A stretch of DNA of 29,304 nt from an uncultured Oscillospiraceae bacterium (GTDB lineage Bacteria; Bacillota; Clostridia; Oscillospirales; Oscillospiraceae). The DNA lies in assembly GCA_900756495.1 (NCBI GenBank), contig CAAEKI010000096.1, forward strand, positions 1 through 29,304. Reading direction: 5' to 3'. Of this stretch, positions 1-8,621 are shown piece after piece. Each line of letters opens with the position of its first letter. Position 1 is the stretch's first letter. The position numbers and the translations under genes are program-made. The notes beneath the pieces were generated by a model that was given only the letters and a program-made list of their open reading frames with translations, did not search any database and had not been told where the DNA came from.

Positions 1-674
1 ATCAGGGGGGGCAGGCGCAGGGGCTTCTTCACGTAGAGGGCGCCCACGCCCCGGGGGCCGTGGAACTTGTGGGCCGACAGCGAGAGCAGATCCACCTTCC
101 AGCGCTCTACATCCACCGGAACATGGCCTACAGCCTGAACGGCGTCGGTGTGGAAGAGCACACCGGCCTCCCGGGCAATGGCGCCGATCTCCTCGATGGG
201 CTGGACAGCGCCTATCTCGTTATTGGCGGCCATAATGGAGATCAGGATGGTATCGCTTCGCAGGGCGGTCTTCACGTCAGCCGGGTTTACCCTCCCCTTC
301 CCATCTACCGGCAGATAAGTGACTTCAAATCCCTGTTTTTCAAGATACTGGGCCGTATGGAGCACCGCATGGTGTTCCACGGCGGAGGTGATGATGTGCC
401 CGCCCTTCTTTCCACGCAGCTCGGCCACGCCCAGAAGCGCCCAGTTGTCCGACTCGGTACCCCCGGAGGTAAAGGTAATCTCCTCGGGCAGCGCGCCCAG
501 GCAGGCGGCTACGCGGGCGCGCATCTGTTCCAGTTCAGCTTTTGTATCCTGCGCAAAGCGATACAGGCTGGATGGATTTCCGTATTTCACCTGAAAATAA
601 GGCGTCATCGCCTGCAGTGCGTGATCAGACAGGGCGGTAGTGGCCGCATGATCGGCGTAGACAAATCGCTTCAT
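1..674 (-). CDS. Cysteine desulfurase, IscS/NifS family (C-terminus cut by window edge)
   Basis: A PLP-dependent class-V aminotransferase that would release sulfur from cysteine for Fe-S cluster or thio-cofactor assembly in the cytoplasm. Seen: the N-terminal 224 codons, starting [13 protein letters not shown] (the typical YxDxAATT opening), then [11 protein letters not shown] (cofactor phosphate binding), the EHHAVL histidine segment, the [11 protein letters not shown] segment, and [10 protein letters not shown] with the lysine that would hold PLP. The start at 674 is set by a GAAGGAG ribosome binding site about 9 bases upstream. The catalytic-cysteine loop lies beyond base 1, so the IscS versus NifS subgroup cannot be settled. 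It is transcribed away from the lipoprotein gene at 827 from its own near-consensus promoter. Any scaffold (nifU) or thiI partner would lie left of the window. Confidence 0.93.
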   Translation of the reverse strand, partial: MKRFVYADHAATTALSDHALQAMTPYFQVKYGNPSSLYRFAQDTKAELEQMRARVAACLGALPEEITFTSGGTESDNWALLGVAELRGKKGGHIITSAVEHHAVLHTAQYLEKQGFEVTYLPVDGKGRVNPADVKTALRSDTILISIMAANNEIGAVQPIEEIGAIAREAGVLFHTDAVQAVGHVPVDVERWKVDLLSLSAHKFHGPRGVGALYVKKPLRLPPL

Positions 675-723
675 GGTTTCTATCACTCCTTCTAATTTCT
701 TTAATTCCTATATGTTTAGTATG

Positions 724-751
724 ATTATATCACAACCAGTTCTATTGTCAA
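724..751 (-). promoter_or_regulatory. Promoter of the iscS-like gene
   Basis: On the minus strand TTGACA (746-751) and TATAAT (724-729) are separated by 16 bases. Both hexamers match the vegetative sigma consensus exactly. It lies about 50 bases upstream of the start codon at 674. I saw no clear Rrf2/IscR-type operator. Confidence 0.8.
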
Positions 752-758
752 GGAAAAT

Positions 759-787
759 TTGGCGAATTGCCGCTTCTGTGTTATACT
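759..787 (+). promoter_or_regulatory. Promoter of the MBL-fold lipoprotein gene
   Basis: TTGGCG (759-764), 17-base spacer, TATACT (782-787). It stands back to back with the iscS promoter; the two -35 boxes are only 7 bases apart, so one bound protein could affect both. Confidence 0.6.
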
Positions 788-826
788 CCTGCTTGACGCC
801 TTTCTCAATCATTAAAGGAGGAACCT

Positions 827-1867
827 ATGAAACGACGCTTATCTGCCCTTATCCTGCTACTCCTTGCTCTTCTGCCGGGCTGCGAGTTTGCCGCGCCCCC
901 GGACCAAACCGCTCACACGCCGGCAGCGGGAACCTTGGAAGTCCACTTTATTGATGTGGGGCAGGCCGACTCGGCACTCATACTCTGCGGTGGGGAGAGC
1001 ATGCTCATCGACGGCGGCAACGTGGACGACGCCAGTCTGGTGGTCTCCTATCTGGACGAACAGGGCGTGGAAACGCTGGATTATGTGGTCTGTACCCATG
1101 CCCATGAAGATCATGTGGGCGGCCTTTCCGGTGTGCTGGCCGTCTATGAGGCGGGAACCGTCTTTTCCCCTGTCACCGAATACGATTCCGCCGCCTTTCA
1201 GAATTTTGTTAGCTATACACAGGCACAGGGGCTCGCCCTCACAGTACCCCAGGCAGGAGATTCCTTCTCCCTGGGAGAAGCTCAGGTGACCATTCTGGGC
1301 CCCCTGGCGGAGTATGAGGAGACCAATAACACCTCCCTTGTTCTGCGCGTGGATTTTGATGAGACGGCCTTTCTCTTTACCGGGGATATGGAGCGCATCG
1401 CTGAGGCAGATTTGCTGGAATACAGTGCCGGTGAACTGTGGGCCACCGTATTGAAAGTCGGGCACCACGGCAGCTCTACCTCCAGCAGCTATCCCTTCCT
1501 GCGGGAAGTTCTGCCCACCTATGCCGTAATCTCCTGCGGAACCGGCAACTCTTACGGCCATCCCCACGAGGAGGTCCTCAGCCGCCTGTCTGACGCGGGC
1601 ACCACCGTGTACCGTACCGATCTGCTGGGAACTGTCGTGGCAGTAAGTGACGGAAAAGAGATCTCCTTCACCACAGAAAAAAACGTTTCCCCTACAGCGG
1701 GCCGGGGCGAGTCCGCCGAAGCAGTATATATCGGCAATCGAAACTCCAGTGTGTTTCATTTGGAACGCTGCCCCAATCTGCCCAAAGAAGAAAACCGGGT
1801 CTATTTCTCCGCACGCCAGGACGCCCTGGATGCAGGCTATGCTCCATGTGGCAACTGCTGCCCATAA
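827..1867 (+). CDS. Secreted metallo-beta-lactamase-fold lipoprotein (ComEC/Rec2 C-domain type) with a C-terminal cysteine cluster
   Basis: 346 aa. The N-terminus is a lipoprotein signal: MKRR, a leucine-rich core, then LLPGC with the lipidated Cys at about residue 19. Residues about 37-285 form an MBL fold resembling the hydrolase domain of ComEC: VGQADSALI near the start, the metal site HAHEDH (H91, H93, D95, H96), FTGDME, and KVGHHGSSTS (H213/H214). Residues about 300-346 form a small domain with C315, C341, C344 and C345, resembling the Ada-type zinc-binding module often found at the end of such proteins. The start is fixed by AAAGGAGG about 7 bases upstream. No ComEC channel is attached, so this is probably a stand-alone extracellular nuclease or phosphodiesterase-like hydrolase; the substrate is unknown. 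Fold confidence is high, function low. Confidence 0.85.
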   Translation: MKRRLSALILLLLALLPGCEFAAPPDQTAHTPAAGTLEVHFIDVGQADSALILCGGESMLIDGGNVDDASLVVSYLDEQGVETLDYVVCTHAHEDHVGGLSGVLAVYEAGTVFSPVTEYDSAAFQNFVSYTQAQGLALTVPQAGDSFSLGEAQVTILGPLAEYEETNNTSLVLRVDFDETAFLFTGDMERIAEADLLEYSAGELWATVLKVGHHGSSTSSSYPFLREVLPTYAVISCGTGNSYGHPHEEVLSRLSDAGTTVYRTDLLGTVVAVSDGKEISFTTEKNVSPTAGRGESAEAVYIGNRNSSVFHLERCPNLPKEENRVYFSARQDALDAGYAPCGNCCP

Positions 1868-1914
1868 AAGCCATTACATTTCTATTAATCTTTGATTAAA
1901 ACGGGCGGTTTCCG

Positions 1915-1944
1915 TTGACGGCGACAGAGACGTAATGATATAGT
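1915..1944 (+). promoter_or_regulatory. Candidate promoter of the AI-2E family gene
   Basis: TTGACG (1915-1920), 18-base spacer, TATAGT (1939-1944), 52 bases before the ATG at 1997. Reasonable sigma-A match, untested. Confidence 0.5.
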
Positions 1945-1996
1945 GGCTTTGAGCATCAGGAAAACAAAAACCAGAAAGTGAGTACGTGCGCCATAT

Positions 1997-3124
1997 ATGG
2001 ATAAGAAATTGTTCAAAAGCATCCTGTGGATCATTACCTATGCCGCTCTGCTGGTGCTGATTATCACCAATTTCGATGAGCTCAGAGGATTTTTCGCCAA
2101 CTTTTTGGGGCTTTTCACCCCCCTGGTCCTGGGCTTTGCCCTGGCATTTGTACTCAATCGCCCCTGCCAGTTCTTTCTCCGGCTCTATCTCCGCGGCTGG
2201 AAGGGAACCCGAAAAGAGCGGGCCTGCCTGCCCTTGGCGGTCTGCACCTCGTATCTGGTGCTTTTTGCCGCCATTTTTGCCATCTTCTCTTTTATTTTGC
2301 CCCAATTCATTACCAGTATAGAGCACTTTGTAAACAGCCTGGAGGGCTATCTTGCCAATATTCAGTCCTGGTTCAACACTTTGATGGCCGACCTCCACCT
2401 GGAAAACTCCCTGGACCTGTCTGGGCTTAACGATCTGTTGAACAAGTTTTTTACCTGGGCCCTGAGTATGCTCACCGATGCCCTCCCCCATCTTCTTTCG
2501 CTGACCGGAACCATTGTCTCCGTGGTGGTCACCGGGATCCTCGCCCTGGTCTTTTCCATCTACATGCTGTCTGGCAGGGATAACCTTCTGCGCCAGTGTC
2601 GCCGTCTGGTAGACGCCTATATCCCCAAGAAAATCGCTGTCCCACTGCTGGATATCGTCCACCTCACCTCCGATACGTTCTCCCGGTTTGTAGTAGGCCA
2701 GCTTATTGAGGCCTGTATCCTGGGTGGGTTGTGTGCCGCCGGGATGCTCTTCATCCAGGCCGACTATGCCCCTCTCATCGGCGTGCTCATTGGCTGCACA
2801 GCCCTAATCCCAGTCGTAGGCGCTTATGTGGGCGCCATCGTCTCGGCTCTGTTGCTGTTGGTGGTCTCTCCTATCAAAGCGCTGATCTTTCTGATCTTCC
2901 TCGTCATCCTCCAGCAGGTGGAGGGTAACGTCATCTATCCCCGGGTTGTGGGCACCTCCATCGGCCTTCCCGGCATCTGGGTTCTCACTGCCGTTACCGT
3001 AGGGGCAGGACTTGGCGGCATTCCCGGCGTCCTCCTCAGCGTTCCTGTTGCATCGGTTCTCTATACCCTGCTGCGGCGGGATGTGCACAAGCGTCTGGAC
3101 GGGGCCTCCTCCCAGCCGGAATAA
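1997..3124 (+). CDS. AI-2E family transporter (PerM/YdbI/YtvI-type integral membrane protein)
   Basis: 375 aa, the usual length for the family. The pattern is typical: two hydrophobic helices at the N-terminus (about 7-55), another near 85-110, a soluble segment about 110-165, then a helical bundle at about 170-355. This includes GVLIGCTALIPVVGAYVGA and VEGNVIYPRVVG, the best conserved stretches of the family. The annotation as an autoinducer-2 exporter rests on one E. coli member (TqsA); other members are linked to Na+/H+ exchange or have no known role, so the substrate is open. The ribosome binding site is weak (a GAAAGTGAG tract), but an in-frame stop at 1979 rules out a longer product. 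It is a single gene ending in a strong terminator. Confidence 0.85.
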   Translation: MDKKLFKSILWIITYAALLVLIITNFDELRGFFANFLGLFTPLVLGFALAFVLNRPCQFFLRLYLRGWKGTRKERACLPLAVCTSYLVLFAAIFAIFSFILPQFITSIEHFVNSLEGYLANIQSWFNTLMADLHLENSLDLSGLNDLLNKFFTWALSMLTDALPHLLSLTGTIVSVVVTGILALVFSIYMLSGRDNLLRQCRRLVDAYIPKKIAVPLLDIVHLTSDTFSRFVVGQLIEACILGGLCAAGMLFIQADYAPLIGVLIGCTALIPVVGAYVGAIVSALLLLVVSPIKALIFLIFLVILQQVEGNVIYPRVVGTSIGLPGIWVLTAVTVGAGLGGIPGVLLSVPVASVLYTLLRRDVHKRLDGASSQPE

Positions 3125-3186
3125 CCCCTCTGTTCTGTGCCGCAGATGCCGGTCTGAAACAGCCCGCCTTTTCATTTATCAAATAT

Positions 3187-3241
3187 GGAGCGGGAAAAGC
3201 CTCCGATGCCGATCTGGCTGTACGGAGGCTTTTCCCGCTCC
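3187..3241. terminator. Strong, probably bidirectional intrinsic terminator
   Basis: A perfect 19-bp inverted repeat (3187-3205 with 3223-3241) with a 17-base loop, followed on the plus strand by TGTTTTCTCTC. It lies between the convergent genes ending at 3124 (plus) and 3351 (minus). A smaller GGGCT/AGCCC hairpin follows near 3257-3273. Nothing else was seen in the 226-bp gap. Confidence 0.8.
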
Positions 3242-3350
3242 TGTTTTCTCTCATGGACGGGCTGTTAACGAGCCCTCGCCGACTTCGCGAAGAAGACCTC
3301 CCAGTCTGTGGACCCGCTCCATAACACCGCCGGTTTATCTCCATATGTCA

Positions 3351-4508
3351 CTATGTCCCCAAGAGGAGCTCATATACCGCTCCCTGCGTATAGTCGATAT
3401 CTGCAAAAGTTGTAAAGGGGCTCACGGAAAAACGAACTGCCCCCTGGGGGAAGGATCCCAAGGTCTGGTGGGCAGATGGGGCACAGTGGAGACCACAGCG
3501 GGTCTGAATCCCGTAGTCACGCTCTAGACGAAAGGCCAGTTCCCCATTATCCCCCCTCGTCCAGTCCACCGATACCACGCCGGTACGCCCTGCCGGATCG
3601 TCGGGTCCCAAGACCCGCAATCCATCCTCCTCCAGCTCCATCATCCGGGCCCAGAGATGGCCGGAGAGCTTTTTATAGCGCTGCCGCAGTCCTTCTCCCT
3701 CCTGCTCCAGATAATCCAGAGCAGCGGAAAGTCCATAGATACCGGGCAAGTTCAGTGTCCCAGGCTCCAGCGCATCCGGAAGATATGGCGGCATCTCCAG
3801 CGACTCGGACTGGCTGCCCGTTCCCCCTGCCGCCAGAGGCTCCATCTCAGCCCACAGTGCATCAGTCACCGCCAAACCGCCGATGCCTTGGGGGCCAAGC
3901 AGCCCCTTGTGCCCCGGAAAGGCTAGCCCGTCGATCCCCATGGCTTTCATGTCCACCGGTACCATGCCAACCGTTTGCGCACCGTCCACCAGGAACAGGA
4001 TGCCCCGTTCCCTGCAAATTCTTCCTACCTCGCCCACCGGCATAAGCCCTCCGGAGACGTTGGAGGCGTGGGTGAGGACTACCGCCCTGGTCTCGCTCCC
4101 CAAACAGGCGGGAACTTCCTCCAGCAACAGGCGGCCCCGCTCGTCACAGGGAAGATAATCAATCTTCACCCCCTGCTTTTCCAGCTGCTTCAGGGGCCGC
4201 AGAACAGCGTTGTGCTCCATGGGGGAGACTGCCACCCGATCTCCGGACCGCAGCAGTCCCTTGAGCAGCATATTCAATCCCCATGTGGCTCCAGGTGTAA
4301 AAATCAGGTTGCGCGGTCCCGGACCTCCCAACAGTCCGGACAGGCGCTCCCGGATTTCCAGCAGCTTTCCGGCCGCTTCATAGGCGGGTGCATAGCTACC
4401 CCGACTCACGTTGCAGCCTACCTTTTCGATATAAGCAGCCATAGCCTCTCCCACACCGGGGGCCTTAGGGAAGGAGGTGGCCCCATTATCCAGATAGACA
4501 GTCTTCAT
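3351..4508 (-). CDS. Cysteine desulfurase family protein (class-V aminotransferase, SufS/CsdA-like group)
   Basis: 385 aa PLP enzyme. It opens [17 protein letters not shown] and has [11 protein letters not shown] (cofactor phosphate region), [36 protein letters not shown], and [12 protein letters not shown] with the Schiff-base lysine. Near the C-terminus [12 protein letters not shown] carries the cysteine in the RxGxHC context of group-II desulfurases. It matches the clostridial 'cysteine desulfurase family protein' group, which is distinct from the IscS-type gene at the left edge; its physiological sulfur acceptor is usually unknown. The start has a GGAAGAGG site 5-10 bases upstream. It follows the stalk-domain gene by 16 bases and so is probably co-transcribed with it, although the two products have no obvious shared role. 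Confidence 0.88.
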   Translation of the reverse strand: MKTVYLDNGATSFPKAPGVGEAMAAYIEKVGCNVSRGSYAPAYEAAGKLLEIRERLSGLLGGPGPRNLIFTPGATWGLNMLLKGLLRSGDRVAVSPMEHNAVLRPLKQLEKQGVKIDYLPCDERGRLLLEEVPACLGSETRAVVLTHASNVSGGLMPVGEVGRICRERGILFLVDGAQTVGMVPVDMKAMGIDGLAFPGHKGLLGPQGIGGLAVTDALWAEMEPLAAGGTGSQSESLEMPPYLPDALEPGTLNLPGIYGLSAALDYLEQEGEGLRQRYKKLSGHLWARMMELEEDGLRVLGPDDPAGRTGVVSVDWTRGDNGELAFRLERDYGIQTRCGLHCAPSAHQTLGSFPQGAVRFSVSPFTTFADIDYTQGAVYELLLGT

Positions 4509-4524
4509 CCTCGCCTCTTCCTTT

Positions 4525-5700
4525 CTATAAGGCAGTCTCTACCGGCACACGCAGGCTGTACGCCTCCTCCCGCAGTTCCGACAGGATCCGCGGCAGAGCT
4601 CCGGCGGCAACCGCGCTGTCGTCCATCAGGACCCGGGCCCGGCTGCGCTTAAGCGCGACCGTTTGAATCACTCCATAGGCAAGTGTGGATTGGCTCTCCC
4701 CCTCCAGAGGGACGCCGTCCACATTGGTTCTCCAGCAGGTCCACCCCGCTTCATTTAATGCGGTCAGCACGGCCTCGTCCTCCGTCTCTGCCAGAACCAG
4801 GTGGGTGCGCAGGCGGGCGGCCGCCTCCAGCAGCCGGGTTCCCTCTGCCAGCTCGGCCAGAGCTTCCTCGCCCGTAGCCGCATCTGTAATCAGCCCGATC
4901 GTGTGACCCATCCCTGTTAAACGCCGGATCCAAGCGGCATTTTCCGCCACCTCCTCCGGGCAGAACAGGAAAAGGCCCGAAGTCCCGGAGTGCTCCAGTG
5001 CGCTGGCAATCCCCTCCAGCCCCGTTCCCGTACCGCAACGGAAGGCAAAAAAGACCTGTACCCCGCGTTTATCGGCCGGATCGCCGGAATAAGTAGGAGC
5101 AGGACTGGTGCTGGGCGCTGCGGAAGTGCCGGAAGAGGGGCTCGAGGAAGTCAGGCTCTGGAGATACTCGTTGTAGCGTCTGCGCATTAAATCTGCCGCC
5201 GAGCTTACAAATTTATCCCCCTTGTTATACTCCTGCCCGTTGGTGATTCGGACCAGTGTCCCATATTGGGTCGGCGTCAGGGTATACGTCAGCCCAAAAT
5301 AGTTGCATACCGCACTGGCAGGGATGTAAACCCGGCTGTTGCGGATGATGGCCCGCATGTTCTGTGGCGTCTCGTCCCGATCCACACAGGTATTGGCATT
5401 CAGGTCAAACTTGAGCAGACCGTTGAGACTGTACACCGTCACTGTGTATTGGGTGCTGGTCCGGGACTGGCTGGCATATACCCCCAAATCTACCTCGGTT
5501 ACATTTTTATCAAATACTGTAAAGGGCACATAGATAATCCCGCCCACCTCAATCGGAGTAATGGCGGCCGAGGGAGGCGGCAGCGCGTCGTTGACTGAAA
5601 GCTGGTAAAAGGTTGGGATCTGCTGGGACGCCCCCGCCCAAGCGCACAGCCCTCCTGTCAGCAGTAAAGCGGCGCACACCGCCGCGAGAATCCGTCTCAT
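4525..5700 (-). CDS. Secreted stalk-domain (copper amine oxidase N-like) protein with a degenerate NodB-like C-terminal domain
   Basis: 391 aa from the ATG at 5700, chosen because GGAGAGGGGG lies just upstream and a true signal peptide ([17 protein letters not shown], then AWAGA) starts there. The reading frame stays open further upstream, but only through a repeat element. Residues about 30-170 resemble the copper-amine-oxidase-like 'stalk' domain ([34 protein letters not shown]). A Ser/Thr/Pro-rich linker covers about 185-215. Residues about 215-391 follow the order of polysaccharide deacetylases (strand, [20 protein letters not shown], then [11 protein letters not shown]). The metal-binding Asp-Asp and HxxxH residues of active NodB enzymes are absent, so it is probably a non-catalytic, wall-associated binding protein. 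The NodB relation is inferred and moderate. Confidence 0.75.
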   Translation of the reverse strand: MRRILAAVCAALLLTGGLCAWAGASQQIPTFYQLSVNDALPPPSAAITPIEVGGIIYVPFTVFDKNVTEVDLGVYASQSRTSTQYTVTVYSLNGLLKFDLNANTCVDRDETPQNMRAIIRNSRVYIPASAVCNYFGLTYTLTPTQYGTLVRITNGQEYNKGDKFVSSAADLMRRRYNEYLQSLTSSSPSSGTSAAPSTSPAPTYSGDPADKRGVQVFFAFRCGTGTGLEGIASALEHSGTSGLFLFCPEEVAENAAWIRRLTGMGHTIGLITDAATGEEALAELAEGTRLLEAAARLRTHLVLAETEDEAVLTALNEAGWTCWRTNVDGVPLEGESQSTLAYGVIQTVALKRSRARVLMDDSAVAAGALPRILSELREEAYSLRVPVETAL

Positions 5701-5724
5701 CGCCTCAGCCCCCTCTCCAGCTAC

Positions 5725-5889
5725 TAGACCTTGTTTGAAAAATGTCAGAACGCCCAAACGGTGGATCTTTTTCCACCATACTGCGTTAAAAATTCTTGAA
5801 ATACACAACGTATTCCTGCGAATTTTTGCCTTGTCCGGCGGAAAAATCTCTCGCCGTTGGCCATTCCGCCAATCTTCAAACAAGGCCTA
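5725..5889. mobile_element. MITE-like repeat with terminal inverted repeats and TA flanks
   Basis: A 165-bp element. Left end TAGACCTTGTTTGAA (5725-5739), right end TTCAAACAAGGCCTA (5875-5889): 14 of 15 bases are complementary, and a TA at each end is consistent with IS630/Tc1-mariner target duplication. Inside are further inverted repeats (GTGGA/TCCAC near 5760; AAAAATTC/GAATTTTT near 5788-5826). It carries no transposase. One strand reads as an open frame that would wrongly extend the stalk-domain protein. It sits in the 5' leader between that gene and its promoter. Confidence 0.65.
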
Positions 5890-5917
5890 AACCCTGAAGC
5901 ACGCTTATGTTATCTGT

Positions 5918-5946
5918 ATCATAACACATTCCTTTCCGCCGGTAAA
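5918..5946 (-). promoter_or_regulatory. Promoter of the stalk-domain/desulfurase pair
   Basis: On the minus strand TTTACC (5941-5946), 17-base spacer, TATGAT (5918-5923). The MITE-like repeat lies between this promoter and the start codon at 5700, giving a leader of about 210 bases. Confidence 0.55.
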
Positions 5947-5957
5947 GTGGCAAACCC

Positions 5958-5986
5958 TTGCGCCTCCGGGCCCGTCATAGTATAAT
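5958..5986 (+). promoter_or_regulatory. Promoter of the malic enzyme gene
   Basis: TTGCGC (5958-5963), 17-base spacer, perfect TATAAT (5981-5986), about 70 bases before the ATG at 6059. The leader contains two copies of CCGCCGGCAG (5991-6000 and near 6015). Confidence 0.65.
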
Positions 5987-6058
5987 GAGACCGCCGGCAG
6001 GACACACACTGAACCGCCGGCAGCTCCAATACTCCAATGAGAGAAAAGAGGATTATAT

Positions 6059-7228
6059 ATGGATTATGCTGCGGAATCGTTAAAGCTTCACTATCAGTGG
6101 CGCGGCAAACTGGAAACTGTCCCCAAAATGAAGGTGGACAGCAAAGATGCCCTCTCCCTGGCGTATACCCCCGGGGTGGCCCAACCCTGTCTGGAGATCC
6201 AGCGGGATCCGGCCAAGAGCTATGAGCTCACCGGCCGCTGGAACACAGTGGCGGTGGTCACCGACGGCTCCGCGGTGCTGGGTCTGGGAGATATCGGTCC
6301 CGAGGCCGGGATGCCCGTCATGGAGGGCAAGTGTGTCCTTTTCAAGGCTTTCGGTGGCGTGGATGCCGTCCCGCTGTGTATCCGCAGCAAGGACGTGGAC
6401 GAAATTGTAGACACGGTAGCGCTCCTCGCCGGCTCCTTCGGCGGGATCAATCTGGAGGATATTGCCGCCCCACGGTGCTTTGCCATTGAACGCAAGCTCA
6501 AGGAGCGCTGCGATATTCCCATCTTCCACGACGACCAGCATGGTACAGCTATCATTGTAGCTGCTGCCCTCACCAACGCCCTCAAGTTGGTAGGCAAAAA
6601 CATCGAGGATGTGACCGCTGTATTCTCCGGCGCTGGTGCGGCGGGCACCGCCATTTTCCGCCTTTTAAAGGTCATGGGCCTGAAGGATGCCATCATCTGC
6701 GACCGCAGGGGCGCCATTTGCCGGGATCGCACCGATCTGAACGCCGAAAAGGCCGACCTGGCCGCCGTTTCCAACGCCTCCAATCAGAGCGGGACTCTGG
6801 CCGATGTAATGCGCGGGGCCGACGTCTTTATCGGGGTGTCCTCTCCCGGTATTGTCACCGCTGATATGGTGCGCTCCATGGCCAGAGATCCCATTCTCTT
6901 TCCCATGGCGAACCCGGTGCCCGAGATCATGCCCGACCTGGCCCGGCAGGCTGGCGCCGCTGTGGTAGGCACCGGCCGCAGCGACTTCCCCAATCAGATC
7001 AACAACGTGCTGGCCTTTCCAGGCGTTTTCCGCGGCGCCTTTGACGTACGCGCCAGCGATATCAACGACGCCATAAAGCTGGCCGCCGCCGAGGCGCTGG
7101 CCGGACTGGTGGGCGATGACCTGTCCGCCGATTATATCGTCCCCGCCGCTTTTGACCCAAGGGTATGCCCTGCCGTAGCCGCAGCAGTGGCCCAAGCCGC
7201 CCGGGCGTCCGGCGTGGCGCGGATTTAA
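6059..7228 (+). CDS. NAD(P)-dependent malic enzyme (oxaloacetate-decarboxylating)
   Basis: 389 aa, the length of short single-domain bacterial malic enzymes (YtsJ-like), without the phosphotransacetylase tail of MaeB. It converts malate to pyruvate and CO2 with reduction of NAD(P). Seen: the catalytic tyrosine in LAYTPGVAQPC (Y36), TDGSAVLGLGDIGPEAGMPVMEGK ending in the likely catalytic lysine K91, the metal-binding FHDDQHGTAI, the dinucleotide loop FSGAGAAGTA, and IGVSSPGIV and PMANPVPEI of the C-terminal half. The start is supported by AAAGAGG about 8 bases upstream and by homology-typical N-terminal residues (LHYQWRGKLE). Cofactor preference is not certain from sequence. No clear terminator follows, so some read-through into the next gene is possible. 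Confidence 0.95.
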   Translation: MDYAAESLKLHYQWRGKLETVPKMKVDSKDALSLAYTPGVAQPCLEIQRDPAKSYELTGRWNTVAVVTDGSAVLGLGDIGPEAGMPVMEGKCVLFKAFGGVDAVPLCIRSKDVDEIVDTVALLAGSFGGINLEDIAAPRCFAIERKLKERCDIPIFHDDQHGTAIIVAAALTNALKLVGKNIEDVTAVFSGAGAAGTAIFRLLKVMGLKDAIICDRRGAICRDRTDLNAEKADLAAVSNASNQSGTLADVMRGADVFIGVSSPGIVTADMVRSMARDPILFPMANPVPEIMPDLARQAGAAVVGTGRSDFPNQINNVLAFPGVFRGAFDVRASDINDAIKLAAAEALAGLVGDDLSADYIVPAAFDPRVCPAVAAAVAQAARASGVARI

Positions 7229-7312
7229 TCCATTTTTAATATGTCCTAAAAGCCTTTTTTCTCCCTGAGGGCTATACTGAAGGCAACAATACCGGTAAAG
7301 GGTGTGACGGCC

Positions 7313-7918
7313 GTGGCGGTAACACTGGAGCAGGTGGAGCGCCTGCGGGAGAGGGCAGACATTTCCTATGAGGAGGCCAAGACCCTGTTGGAGCAGTGCG
7401 GCGGGGATCTGCTGGAGGCGTTGATCCTTTTGGAGCGCAGGGGCAGTGCCACCCCCACCGGGCAAGGCGGATTTTACTCCACCCGGCCCGGCAGTGTGGA
7501 ACAGAGGACAGCCGCTCTGATCCTTACTGATGCGTCCCAGAGCAAACAGAGGGACCATCGGGAGACGTCAGGCTTTGGAGGCCAGCTCAGAGAGCTGCTT
7601 CTGGCCTTTCTGAATCTGCTGCGCCACAGCCTTGCCAACCAATTTGAGGTCTGGCGGGGCGGAGAGCAGCTTACCTCTATCCCCATCCTGATTCTGATCA
7701 TTCTGCTTATTGTTGCTTTCTGGATCGTGGTTCCTCTGCTCATCGTAGCTCTTTTCTTTGGATGCCAGTACCGCTTTTCCGGCCCTGATATGAACAGAGA
7801 GAAAGCCAACGAAGTCATGGATAAAGTCTCCCATTCTGTAGGCCGCATGGTCGATCAGGTAAAAGTGGGGGTCCGCAGGTGCGCCGCCAGGGAAAAGGAG
7901 AAGCACAAAAAATCATAA
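7313..7918 (+). CDS. DUF4342 protein: UBA/TS-N-like domain plus membrane segment
   Basis: 201 aa from the GTG at 7313. An in-frame GTG at 7304 exists, but the AAAGGGTG ribosome binding site ends there and suits 7313 better. Residues about 4-45 (LEQVERLRERADISYEEAKTL...GGDLLEALILLE) form a three-helix UBA/EF-Ts N-terminal-like domain. Residues about 115-155 hold a basic segment and a long hydrophobic stretch (ILIILLIVAFWIVVPLLIVAL) followed by FFGCQYRFSGPD, the hallmark of DUF4342, and an amphipathic C-terminal tail. The role is unknown. The gene is 12 bases from a response regulator and heads a two-component operon, so it may be a membrane partner of the kinase. TATACT at 7273-7278 could be a -10 box, but I see no good -35. 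Confidence 0.8.
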   Translation: MAVTLEQVERLRERADISYEEAKTLLEQCGGDLLEALILLERRGSATPTGQGGFYSTRPGSVEQRTAALILTDASQSKQRDHRETSGFGGQLRELLLAFLNLLRHSLANQFEVWRGGEQLTSIPILILIILLIVAFWIVVPLLIVALFFGCQYRFSGPDMNREKANEVMDKVSHSVGRMVDQVKVGVRRCAAREKEKHKKS

Positions 7919-7930
7919 GGGGGCGGCCCT

Positions 7931-8617
7931 ATGCCCGAAAAGATACTTCTGGTAGAAGATGAAGAAAAGCTCGCCCGAATGGTGGAACTGGAGCTCCAGT
8001 ATGAAGGCTATGGTGTGGAAAAAGCCTTTGACGGCCGTTCCGGGCTGGAGAGAGCTCTGACAGGCGGCTTCGATCTGGTGCTCTTGGACATCATGCTCCC
8101 CGCTCTCTCCGGTATGGAGGTTCTGCGCCGGCTGCGAAGGGAAAGTCAGATCCCTGTTATTATGCTCACTGCCCGGGATACCGTCGTCGACAAAGTCTCC
8201 GGCCTTGACATGGGAGCAGATGACTATATCACCAAGCCCTTTGCCATCGAGGAGCTGTTGGCCCGTATCCGCGCCGCCCTGCGCAAGCGCCCTGCCAGGA
8301 CAGGCGCCCGGCAGGAGGGGCTTCTCACAGCCGGCCCCCTGGTGATGGATCCCGATCGGCACGAGGTCACCGTCCGAGGCGATACAGTGGAGCTCACCCG
8401 CCGGGAGTTCGACCTGCTCCGCTATCTCTTGGAAAACAAAGAGAAGGTTATCTCCCGGGAGTCTCTGCTGGACCATGTGTGGGGCTTTGACTTTGTGGGG
8501 GAGACCAATGCGGTAGATGTGTATATCCGCTTCCTCCGCTCCAAAATTGACGAGCATTTTGACATCAAGCTCATCCATACCGTCCGCGGCGTCGGGTATG
8601 TCATCCGGGAGGACTGA
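7931..8617 (+). CDS. Response regulator, OmpR/PhoB family
   Basis: 228 aa DNA-binding regulator. Receiver domain 1-120: acidic pocket VEDEE at 8-12, phospho-acceptor D53 in LVLLDIMLP, T in MLTARD, and K in YITKPF. Winged-helix domain about 130-226: LTRREFDLLRYLLENK, ESLLDHVWG, DVYIRFLRSKID and HTVRGVGYVIRED. The ATG follows AAGGGGGCGG. It overlaps the control region of the next gene (spacing 4 bases) and is very probably paired with the histidine kinase at 9233. Target genes cannot be predicted here. Confidence 0.95.
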   Translation: MPEKILLVEDEEKLARMVELELQYEGYGVEKAFDGRSGLERALTGGFDLVLLDIMLPALSGMEVLRRLRRESQIPVIMLTARDTVVDKVSGLDMGADDYITKPFAIEELLARIRAALRKRPARTGARQEGLLTAGPLVMDPDRHEVTVRGDTVELTRREFDLLRYLLENKEKVISRESLLDHVWGFDFVGETNAVDVYIRFLRSKIDEHFDIKLIHTVRGVGYVIRED

Positions 8618-8621
8618 GCTC

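Noticed and set aside
857..1759. Long minus-strand open frame (300 codons) opposite the MBL lipoprotein gene
   Set aside because: No ribosome binding site and no recognisable protein; the plus strand has clear MBL motifs and a lipoprotein signal, so this is a codon-bias shadow.
5701..5883. 61-residue N-terminal extension of the stalk-domain protein
   Set aside because: It is encoded by the repeat element; the signal peptide and ribosome binding site at 5700 mark the true start.
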